A stretch of DNA of 64,000 nt, from NCBI RefSeq assembly GCF_905201705.1, contig NZ_CAJKOX010000007.1, forward strand, positions 1-64,000, given 5' to 3'. The notes beneath the pieces are model-generated. The model was not told where the DNA came from. It ran no database searches and saw only the letters and a list, made by a program, of their open reading frames with translations. The translations under genes and the position numbers were made by a program. The DNA comes from an uncultured Marvinbryantia sp. GTDB lineage: Bacteria; Bacillota; Clostridia; Lachnospirales; Lachnospiraceae. Positions 23,988 to 39,010 of the stretch are shown here, piece after piece; the first letter of the stretch is position 1, and each line of letters starts with the position of its first letter.

Positions 23988-24116
23988 ATAGGTTGCATTA
24001 TTGTGCAGGAGTGTACCCCAAGGGGCATTTATGCCCAAAATTAAATTGGTGATTTCTGGCAGAAAACCGGGAAAAATGTGTACGCTTTTATATAAAAAGA
24101 CAGGGGTGAAACGTCA

Positions 24117-27965
<3,849 letters not shown>

Positions 27966-27980
27966 GGAGGGAACCGTTTT

Positions 27981-31700
<3,720 letters not shown>

Positions 31701-31740
31701 CTTTTGCTCAGCGTCATTATACAAAAACGATAAGAAAAAC

Positions 31741-31782
31741 GGCGCCCGGATAACGTTTAAAGTTATCCGGCGCTGTTTTTTT
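31741..31782 (+). terminator. Terminator of rpoBC
   Basis: GGCGCCCGGATAAC pairs with GTTATCCGGCGC (one bulged C), followed by seven T residues. The operon ends here, before the toxin-antitoxin pair. Confidence 0.9.
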
Positions 31783-31894
31783 GTTACTACAATAATGATG
31801 AAAGGTCAATTTTCTTTCTTCTGCACGTTCGGTGGCGAGGGTATCCAGGCACTGATCCTATGCAAAAATTTTTCTGCAAATCGCCCGCTCCCTC

Positions 31895-31923
31895 TTGCTA
31901 TTATTTCGGTATGCCGATATAAT
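31895..31923 (+). promoter_or_regulatory. Promoter of the HipBA-like pair
   Basis: TTGCTA (31895-31900), a 17-bp spacer and a perfect TATAAT (31918-31923), 22 bp before the antitoxin start. This is the region where an XRE antitoxin would autorepress. Confidence 0.7.
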
Positions 31924-31945
31924 GGTATTGAGAGGAGTGAGGACG

Positions 31946-32371
31946 ATGATCCTGGATACACTGTTGAAAAAGCAAAACATGACAAAATACCGTCTTGCAG
32001 TGGAGGCAGGCATTCCACATGCAACGCTGAGCGATATCTGCAGCGGCAAGACCCGGTTGGAAAAGTGTTCGGCGGAAACCATCTATAAGATTGCAAGAGC
32101 GCTTGGCGTTTCCATGGAGCTTCTGACAGAGGACGGAATCCGGGCGACAGAAAGAGAACAAACCTATGAGCAGGGATTGCCGGAATACCTGCAGCATGAT
32201 CTGGATGCGTACAAGGACGGTCTGAAAAAAGGCGTATCCTACCTGGACTGTCTGTGGGGAGAGCTGTATGGCAGCATCAATATTGCGCAGATCAATGATG
32301 GTGTAATCACGCCGGAACACGCAGAATATTTGCGTCAGAAATATTTGTGGAGGGAACGAAGATATGAATAA
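31946..32371 (+). CDS. XRE-family regulator, HipB-like antitoxin
   Basis: The 141-residue protein starts with a Cro/C1-type helix-turn-helix (about 1-55: LKKQNMTKYRLAVEAGIPHATLSDICSGKT). A C-terminal extension of about 80 residues is rich in acidic and aromatic residues and may contact the kinase. I start at ATG 31946 after GAGGAGTGAGG; an open frame reaches 31895 but would cover the promoter. Its last 8 bp overlap the start of the kinase gene, the usual coupling of antitoxin and toxin. It probably neutralises the kinase and represses the shared promoter. Confidence 0.8.
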   Translation: MILDTLLKKQNMTKYRLAVEAGIPHATLSDICSGKTRLEKCSAETIYKIARALGVSMELLTEDGIRATEREQTYEQGLPEYLQHDLDAYKDGLKKGVSYLDCLWGELYGSINIAQINDGVITPEHAEYLRQKYLWRERRYE

Positions 32372-33311
32372 AACCATTGATTTCACAAATTGCAGGCGGC
32401 TGCCTGGGCGTGCTTATAACGGAGCAAATGGCAAAAAGATCGCAGTGGAATTTGAGGGAGAGCAGTATATGCTGAAATTCCCTCCTTCTGGAGAAGGAAA
32501 GCCTACAGAGTTATCCTATACAAACAGTTGCTTCAGCGAACACATTGCCAGCAGTATTTTTAATCTTCTCGGTATAGAGGCCCAGAAAACGATGCTGGGC
32601 ACATTTACCATCGCCGGAAAGACGAAGGTGGTGTGTGCCTGCCTGGACTTTACGGCAGAAGGAAAGCAGCTTTTTGATTTCTGTTCAATTAAGAATACCA
32701 TTCTCGATTCTGACTCCAATGGAAGTGGGACAGAACTGGAGGATGTTCTGGAAACCATCGACAAGCAGCAATTCGTTGATCCTGTCCGACTAAAGGATCA
32801 TTTTTGGGATATGTTTGCGGCAGATGCACTGCTTGGCAATTTTGACCGCCATAATGGAAATTGGGGATTCCTTTATGACCCGGCAGAGAAAAAGAGTAGT
32901 ATAGCTCCGGTCTTTGACTGCGGAAGCTGTCTGCTGCCCCAGGCAAATGAGGAAGTGATGCGTAAGGTATTGACTGATCCTGCAGAGCGGGATATGAGGA
33001 TCTTCCGTTTTCCCACCTCCGCACTCAAGCAGAGGGGAAGAAAAATCAATTATTATGACTTCCTGCTCCAGGCAGAGGACGAGGATTGCAGTCAGGCTGT
33101 TAAACGCATTTATGAGAGAGTGGACATGGAACAGATCGGAGCATTTATTGACGAAGTCCCGTATCTGACGGATTTGCAGAGGCAATTTTATAAGAGTTAT
33201 ATCGCAGCAAGGCTTGATCTGATCCTCCGGCCTGCTTATGAAATGTTGGATCAGGAGGCACCGGAGCCTTATAATGTAACAATCAAATATCAGAGTTGTG
33301 ACGCCGTTTAA
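32364..33311 (+). CDS. HipA/CtkA-like serine/threonine kinase, toxin candidate
   Basis: This 315-residue protein has the HipA-type kinase core: Lys38 in YMLKFP for ATP, the catalytic loop NFDRHNGNWG (Asp161, Asn166) and the metal-binding FDCGSC (Asp185). All key residues are present, so it should be active. It is shorter than E. coli HipA (about 440 residues) and lacks the N-terminal subdomain, like CtkA and HipT. HipA toxins phosphorylate aminoacyl-tRNA synthetases and arrest growth; the target here is unknown. The gene is translationally coupled to the XRE gene and ends in a terminator overlapping its stop codon. Confidence 0.82.
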   Translation: MNKTIDFTNCRRLPGRAYNGANGKKIAVEFEGEQYMLKFPPSGEGKPTELSYTNSCFSEHIASSIFNLLGIEAQKTMLGTFTIAGKTKVVCACLDFTAEGKQLFDFCSIKNTILDSDSNGSGTELEDVLETIDKQQFVDPVRLKDHFWDMFAADALLGNFDRHNGNWGFLYDPAEKKSSIAPVFDCGSCLLPQANEEVMRKVLTDPAERDMRIFRFPTSALKQRGRKINYYDFLLQAEDEDCSQAVKRIYERVDMEQIGAFIDEVPYLTDLQRQFYKSYIAARLDLILRPAYEMLDQEAPEPYNVTIKYQSCDAV

Positions 33312-33328
33312 AATGCGGCGTCGTTTTT
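33300..33328 (+). terminator. Terminator of the HipBA-like pair
   Basis: GACGCCG pairs with CGGCGTC around an AT-rich loop containing the stop codon, followed by GTTTTTG. Confidence 0.75.
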
Positions 33329-33376
33329 GTGCGATAAGCCCGGTAAGTATCCGCAGAATCTGAAGGTCGCCGCTAA

Positions 33377-33689
33377 TATCTGATTCCGTATGGTGTTCCC
33401 GCATCAAGGTGCAGGAGGCGCTGTTCTGGAGGCAGGCGACGTGCTGACCGAAGGAAGCGTCAACCCGCACGATATCCTGAAGATTAAGGGTGTGCGCGCC
33501 GTACAGGATTACATGCTGCACGAGGTACAGCGTGTATACCGTCTGCAGGGTGTGGAAATCAACGATAAGCATATCGAAGTTATTGTGCGCCAGATGCTGA
33601 AGAAAATTCGCGTGGAGGAGTGCGGCGAACCGGAAGAGGAACCGGATGCCGATGCAGATGAAGAGTCTGATGCCGTAACAGAAGAGTAG
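33377..33689 (+). pseudogene. Partial, damaged duplicate of rpoC
   Basis: Bases 33377-33626 match rpoC 30966-31214 closely, with a 2-base insertion (GGTGTTCCC for GGTTCCC) and a 1-base deletion (CAGGAGGCG for CAGGACGGCG) that break the upstream frame, plus scattered mostly synonymous changes. At 33623-33637 a 15-bp stretch (CGGCGAACCGGAAGA) equals rpoC 31658-31672, so about 440 bp of the rpoC 3' part has been deleted between these points. The final 17 residues are acidic but differ from the resident rpoC end. It could be read from about 33390 as a 99-residue ORF, but no ribosome-binding site supports this. Confidence 0.88.
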
Positions 33690-33705
33690 GCTTACAGATT
33701 ATGTC

Positions 33706-33736
33706 ATGAATATGATATTTTTAGAATGAATATGAT
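33706..33736. repeat. Direct repeats upstream of the GH94 operon
   Basis: ATGAATATGAT occurs at 33706-33716 and 33726-33736, exactly 20 bp apart, that is two helical turns. This spacing suits an AraC-type activator, and an AraC gene ends the operon region, but binding is a guess. Confidence 0.45.
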
Positions 33737-33741
33737 TTTCC

Positions 33742-33762
33742 TTTACTTGTGATTCAAGTAAA
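33742..33762. repeat. Perfect inverted repeat upstream of the GH94 operon
   Basis: TTTACTTG and CAAGTAAA flank a 5-base centre. This operator-sized dyad lies just before the 33768-33800 hairpin. Confidence 0.55.
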
Positions 33763-33767
33763 ATTTA

Positions 33768-33800
33768 AGCTACAGTGCTTTGCACTGTAGCTTTTTATTT
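33768..33800 (+). terminator. Terminator or attenuator hairpin directly before the first GH94 gene
   Basis: AGCTACAGTGC pairs with GCACTGTAGCT (perfect 11-bp stem, 3-base loop), followed by TTTTATTTT. Its T-run ends only 17 bp before the ATG at 33818, leaving no room for a promoter downstream. It either ends upstream transcription, with an unseen promoter overlapping it, or acts as a leader attenuator. Confidence 0.8.
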
Positions 33801-33817
33801 TGAAGGAGGAAAGTCGG

Positions 33818-36529
33818 ATGGGAAATGTATCTTTTGTGGATAATGATGGCACGTTTTTTATGGAAAATCCGGAAAACTATAGCTATCTTTATTTTCCGGT
33901 TGCAGGGGAAAAGGGCTTAAAAAGTTCGCTGACCCCTAATTTGGGCGGCGACAGTAAAATTTCTCAGGAGTCATTCTTACTGGAACCGGTAAGTTCAGAA
34001 AATCTGCATAATAACCGGTCAACACGTAATTTCTGGTGTGTGGCAGAGGGAGCCGGATGCTGGTCTGCGACAGGAGCGTCAGCGGAGGAAGAGAGCAAAA
34101 AATTTACCGGAGAGCAGGATGCAAGTGAACTGACGGCAGGATTTATGTGGCACAGGATGAAAAGGACTTCTGCAAAGTATCAGCTTCAGGCAGAGATTAC
34201 ATCCTTTGTCCCGGTGGATGAAAATGTAGAAATTATGCATGTGAGAATACGCAATACATCCGGGAAAAGACAAAGGGTTACCCCGATTGCCGCAATACCC
34301 ATATATGGAAGAAGCGCAGATAATATCAGAGATCACAGAAATGTTACTTCCATGCTGCACAGAATCCGGACAAAAGAATACGGTGTGACGGTAAAGCCCA
34401 CAATGTCTTTTGATGAAAGAGGACACCGGAAAAATGACCTGATATATTTTGTAATGGGCGTGCAGGGAAATGGGGAAAGTCCGGTTTCTTTTTATCCCAC
34501 AGTAGATTCCTTTATCGGAGAAGGCGGCACTTTTACCCATCCGAAAGCCGTATATGAGAAGAGACCGGGGATGCCCTGTGATATAAAGATTGACGGCAAA
34601 GAAGCGATGGGCGGTATACGCTTTAAAACTGCAGAGTTAGGACCTGATGATACGGCAGAGTATAGTATTCTTATGGGAATCACAGAGAATGAAACGGAGG
34701 CAGATAGAATTACCTGTAAATATCATTCCGGCGACGCGGTGGTTCAGGCTTTGGAAACTGTCAGGGAGTATTGGCAGAAGAAAGTAAATGTCAGGTACTA
34801 CACGGGAAACCGGGAATTTGATTCTTTTATGCGGTGGGTAAGCTTTCAGCCGTTTTTAAGAAGGCTCTATGGCTGTTCCTTCCTGCCGCATCATGATTAT
34901 GGGAGAGGCGGCAGAGGCTGGCGTGATCTGTGGCAGGATTGCCTTTCGCTTCTCCTGATGGACCCGGGGGATGTGCGCCGGATGATTCTCGATAATTTCG
35001 GCGGCGTCCGGATTGATGGGACGAATGCAACTATTATCGGTCATAAGCAGGGAGAATTCATTGCAGACAGAAATGGCATCAGCCGTGTCTGGATGGATCA
35101 CGGTGTCTGGCCGTTTATGACCACAAAGCTTTACATTGACCAGACCGGCGACCTTGAAATTTTATTGGAGAAGGCATCGTATTTTAAAGATTTGCAGTCT
35201 GCGCGCGGAACAGGCACAGATCGGCAGTGGAATGAAGAATATGGTATGCGGCAGAAGACCTCCGGAGGAGAGGTATACGAGGGAACGATTCTGGAACATC
35301 TTCTGATTGAGCATCTGAGTGCTTTTTACGAAGTCGGAGTACACAATGAAATCCGTCTCCGGGGAGCAGACTGGAATGATGCGCTGGATATGGCAGAGGA
35401 AAATGGAGAAAGTGTTGCATTTACCTGTGCCTACGCGGGCAATCTGACGCAGCTCGCTGACTGCCTGCGTCTTATAAGAGACAGACTGGGCTATACAAAA
35501 GTAGAAATCCTGGAAGAGATCAGCACTTTGCTGGACGCTGACGTGAGAGTTTACGGGAGTGTAGAGGAAAAACAGAAAATCCTGAAGAAGTATATGGATT
35601 TATGCAGACACGAGATAAGCGGAAAGACCATACATATGCCTGTCGATAATCTGATTGAAAATCTGGAGCAAAAGGCAGAGTGGATGATGAAGCATATCCG
35701 CAATACGGAATGGATTGCGGGAGAAAAGGGTGAGGGCTGGTTTAACAGCTATTATGACAATCACCAGAATCCGGTGGAGGGAATTTCAGATCATAACGTC
35801 CGTATGATGCTGACGGGGCAGGTATTTGCCATAATGAGCCGCACGGCGACAGACCAGCAGGTAAGTCAGATATGCAGAAGCGCGGACCATTATCTGTATG
35901 ATGAATCGATCGGCGGCTACCGTCTGAATACAGACTTTAAAGAGCTTAAATTTGATCTGGGGAGAATGTTTGGCTTCGCCTATGGAGAAAAGGAAAATGG
36001 GGCGGTATTTTCCCATATGACTGTCATGTATGCAAACGCCCTTTATAAAAGGGGATTTGTCAGAGAAGGCTTTAAAGCGCTGAAAACCCTGGCCAATACG
36101 GCGCTTGATTTTGAAACAAGCAAAATATATCCGGGAATTCCTGAGTACTTTAACGGTGAAGGCCGTGGAATGTACCATTATCTGACGGGTGCCGCGAGCT
36201 GGTATATGATGACGGTTATTACGGAAATGTTTGGTGTCCGCGGTGTGGCGGGCGATCTTGCGATTCGTCCGGGGTTGGTAAAGGAGCAGTTTGATGAAAA
36301 CGGCATTGCAAAGATCTGGTGCTGTTTTGCAGGTAAAGCGTTCGAGGTTGTCATTTCTAATGCAGAGAAACTGGAATTTGGCGAGTATGAAATTGGCCGG
36401 GCAGAATGCGAAGGCTTGCAATTGCAGATTTTTGGCGGGGTGCAGGCGGTTATACCGGCACAAACAGTGAAATGCATGAGAGAGGGCATTCATAAGATTA
36501 CGATAGAGCTTGTGCCTGCCCGCAATTAA
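33818..36529 (+). CDS. GH94 glycoside phosphorylase, laminaribiose-phosphorylase-like
   Basis: A 903-residue GH94 enzyme: N-terminal beta-sandwich (about 1-300), linker, (alpha/alpha)6 barrel and C-terminal jelly roll. The likely general acid is Asp521 in ADWND; GGRGWRDLWQD and STRNFW mark substrate and phosphate regions. GH94 enzymes split beta-glucosides with phosphate to give alpha-glucose 1-phosphate. Length and N-terminus (YSYLYFPVAGEKG) look like laminaribiose phosphorylases (about 910 aa), which act on beta-1,3-linked glucose; the GH16 glucanase in the locus supports this. I start at ATG 33818 after GGAGGA, not the TTG at 33800. First of three tandem GH94 genes. Confidence 0.85.
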   Translation: MGNVSFVDNDGTFFMENPENYSYLYFPVAGEKGLKSSLTPNLGGDSKISQESFLLEPVSSENLHNNRSTRNFWCVAEGAGCWSATGASAEEESKKFTGEQDASELTAGFMWHRMKRTSAKYQLQAEITSFVPVDENVEIMHVRIRNTSGKRQRVTPIAAIPIYGRSADNIRDHRNVTSMLHRIRTKEYGVTVKPTMSFDERGHRKNDLIYFVMGVQGNGESPVSFYPTVDSFIGEGGTFTHPKAVYEKRPGMPCDIKIDGKEAMGGIRFKTAELGPDDTAEYSILMGITENETEADRITCKYHSGDAVVQALETVREYWQKKVNVRYYTGNREFDSFMRWVSFQPFLRRLYGCSFLPHHDYGRGGRGWRDLWQDCLSLLLMDPGDVRRMILDNFGGVRIDGTNATIIGHKQGEFIADRNGISRVWMDHGVWPFMTTKLYIDQTGDLEILLEKASYFKDLQSARGTGTDRQWNEEYGMRQKTSGGEVYEGTILEHLLIEHLSAFYEVGVHNEIRLRGADWNDALDMAEENGESVAFTCAYAGNLTQLADCLRLIRDRLGYTKVEILEEISTLLDADVRVYGSVEEKQKILKKYMDLCRHEISGKTIHMPVDNLIENLEQKAEWMMKHIRNTEWIAGEKGEGWFNSYYDNHQNPVEGISDHNVRMMLTGQVFAIMSRTATDQQVSQICRSADHYLYDESIGGYRLNTDFKELKFDLGRMFGFAYGEKENGAVFSHMTVMYANALYKRGFVREGFKALKTLANTALDFETSKIYPGIPEYFNGEGRGMYHYLTGAASWYMMTVITEMFGVRGVAGDLAIRPGLVKEQFDENGIAKIWCCFAGKAFEVVISNAEKLEFGEYEIGRAECEGLQLQIFGGVQAVIPAQTVKCMREGIHKITIELVPARN

Positions 36530-36552
36530 GACATCTGGAGGGAGAAACATAT

Positions 36553-39009
36553 ATGAAATTCGGTTATTTTGATGATTCGGCAAAAGAGTATGTGATTACA
36601 GAACCAAGAACACCGCTTCCGTGGATTAACTATCTTGGGAGCAAAGATTTTTTTAGTCTGATTTCCAATACGGCAGGCGGATATTCCTTCTATAAGGATG
36701 CAAAACTGCTTCGGCTGACCCGCTACCGCTATAATAACTGCCCGCTGGATCAGGGCGGGCGCTATTACTATATTAAGGATCAGGACACGGTATGGAATCC
36801 GGGTTGGCAGCCGACCCAGACAGAGCTTGATTTTTATTCCTGCCGGCATGGATTGGGATATACCATTATCCGCAGCATTAAAAATCAACTTGAGGCAACA
36901 CTGGAAGCTTTTGTGCCGGTAAACGATGCCTGCGAGATTAACCGTATTATATTGAAAAATACGGGAAACTGCACAAAAGAGATCGACCTGTTTGGCTTTG
37001 TGGAATTTTGTCTTTGGAATGCGCAGGATGATTCATCCAATTTCCAGCGCAATTATTCTACGGGAGAAGTGGAGGTGGTGGGAAGTACCATCTACCACAA
37101 AACAGAATACAGGGAACGAAGAAATCATTATGCAGTCTATTCCGTTAACCGGAAAACAGAGGGGTTTGACACATCCAGAGATGCTTTCATCGGACTTTAT
37201 AATGGATTTTCCAATCCCCGCGCCGTTCTTTCGGGCAAGTGCAGCAACAGTATTGTCCACGGATGGCAGCCGGTGGGAGCACATCATCTAAAGCTTGTGC
37301 TGAAACCGGAAGAGACGGCATCCTGTATCTTTTTGCTTGGATACTGCGAAAATCCGGCAGACCAGAAATTTGAGGCGCCTGATATTATCAATAAAAAGCC
37401 GGCCCTTGCTCTTCTGGGAAAATATCAGACGGACCGACAGGTCGACGCGGCTTTTGAAGAGCTGAAGGAGTACTGGTCAGAACTCTTATCTGCGTTTGCC
37501 GTAGAGACAAAGGATGAAAAACTGAATCGGGTAGTTAATATATGGAACCAGTATCAGTGCATGGTTACCTTTAATCTGAGCCGCAGCGCCAGCTACTTTG
37601 AGAGTGGACTGGGACGAGGGATGGGATTTAGGGATTCCTGCCAGGATATCCTCGGATTTGTCCACCTGATCCCGGAGCGTGCAAGGGAAAGAATCCTGGA
37701 TATTGCCAACACGCAGATGGAAGACGGCAGCGCCTATCATCAGTATCAGCCTCTCACCAAAAAAGGAAATGCGGATATAGGAGGCGGTTTTAATGATGAC
37801 CCTCTGTGGCTGATAGCGGCTGTTTGCGCGTATCTTCGGGAAACCGGTGATTTTTCCATACTGGATGAAGTGTGTGCGTGGAACAGCGATTTTACAAAGG
37901 GAGAACCGCTTATGGAGCATCTGCGAAGGTGCTTTCAGTATACGGTTCATCACAAAGGACCGCATGGTTTGCCGCTGATCGGCAGGGCAGACTGGAATGA
38001 CTGCCTGAATCTGAACTGCTTTTCGGAAGAGCCGGGAGAGAGCTTCCAGACATTTGGACCGGATGACGGACCTGTGGCGGAATCGGTGTTTATTGCGGGG
38101 ATGTTTGTAAAATACGGAAAGGAATATGCAGAACTGTGCCGGAGACTCGGGCTTACGGAAGAAGCGGCTTTGGCGGAAGCGGAAGTGGAGAAAATGAGAT
38201 ATGCTGCGGAGAGCGCGGGATGGGATGGAAAATGGTTTATCCGTGCCTTTGATGCATTTTCGAATCCGGTGGGAAGTCATATCAACGAGGAAGGAAAGAT
38301 TTATATTGAGCCGCAGGGTATGTGTGTAATGGCAGGAATCGGAAAGGATGACGGCAAGGCGGAAACAGCACTGGCCAGCGTCAGAGAAATGCTTGATACC
38401 AAATACGGAATTGTCCTGCTGCAGCCGGCTTACACAAAATACCATGCAAAGCTTGGTGAAATCACCTCTTATCCGCCCGGATATAAGGAGAACGGGGCAA
38501 TTTTCTGCCACAATAATCCGTGGATCGCCTGCGCGGAGGCAGAATTGGGGAACGGAAACCGTGCTTTCGAGGTATTTAAAAAGACGTGTCCGGTTTATCT
38601 TGAGGATATCAGTGAGATTCACCGCACGGAGCCGTACGTATACTGCCAGATGATAGCGGGCAGAGATGCTCCCGGCTTTGGGGAAGGGAAAAACAGCTGG
38701 CTGACGGGAACAGCTGCATGGACATTTACCTGTATCAGTCAGTACATTCTTGGAATTTGTCCTACGCTGGACGGCCTGAGAATTGATCCGTGTATCCCGG
38801 AGGAGATGGGCGGATATACGGCAGAGCGCATTTATCGCGGGGTAAAATATCATATTACTGTGGATAATTCGGCACATGTTCAAAAGGGCGTTGCATCTGT
38901 CACAGTAAATGGAGAGCCGCTGGCAGGAAACAGTATTCTTCCGGGGAAGGGAGAAAAAGAATGTCATGTTGTAGTAGTTATGGGAGAAAACAGCAAAGAG
39001 GAGAACTGA
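36553..39009 (+). CDS. GH94 cellobiose phosphorylase
   Basis: This 818-residue GH94 enzyme begins MKFGYFDDSAKEYVIT and continues with SNTAGGYSFYKDAKL, almost as in clostridial cellobiose phosphorylases (about 811 aa). Asp483 in ADWNDCLNLN is the predicted general acid, at the same number as I recall for the Clostridium thermocellum enzyme. It should convert cellobiose plus phosphate to glucose 1-phosphate and glucose in the cytoplasm. It follows the first GH94 gene by 23 bp with a GGAGGG site, and the third starts 1 bp after it, so the three form one operon. Confidence 0.9.
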   Translation: MKFGYFDDSAKEYVITEPRTPLPWINYLGSKDFFSLISNTAGGYSFYKDAKLLRLTRYRYNNCPLDQGGRYYYIKDQDTVWNPGWQPTQTELDFYSCRHGLGYTIIRSIKNQLEATLEAFVPVNDACEINRIILKNTGNCTKEIDLFGFVEFCLWNAQDDSSNFQRNYSTGEVEVVGSTIYHKTEYRERRNHYAVYSVNRKTEGFDTSRDAFIGLYNGFSNPRAVLSGKCSNSIVHGWQPVGAHHLKLVLKPEETASCIFLLGYCENPADQKFEAPDIINKKPALALLGKYQTDRQVDAAFEELKEYWSELLSAFAVETKDEKLNRVVNIWNQYQCMVTFNLSRSASYFESGLGRGMGFRDSCQDILGFVHLIPERARERILDIANTQMEDGSAYHQYQPLTKKGNADIGGGFNDDPLWLIAAVCAYLRETGDFSILDEVCAWNSDFTKGEPLMEHLRRCFQYTVHHKGPHGLPLIGRADWNDCLNLNCFSEEPGESFQTFGPDDGPVAESVFIAGMFVKYGKEYAELCRRLGLTEEAALAEAEVEKMRYAAESAGWDGKWFIRAFDAFSNPVGSHINEEGKIYIEPQGMCVMAGIGKDDGKAETALASVREMLDTKYGIVLLQPAYTKYHAKLGEITSYPPGYKENGAIFCHNNPWIACAEAELGNGNRAFEVFKKTCPVYLEDISEIHRTEPYVYCQMIAGRDAPGFGEGKNSWLTGTAAWTFTCISQYILGICPTLDGLRIDPCIPEEMGGYTAERIYRGVKYHITVDNSAHVQKGVASVTVNGEPLAGNSILPGKGEKECHVVVVMGENSKEEN

Positions 39010-39010
39010 T

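Noticed and set aside
33390..33689. Functional 99-residue protein gene
   Set aside because: It is the in-frame part of the rpoC remnant, lacks a ribosome-binding site, and carries frame damage just upstream; treated as a pseudogene.
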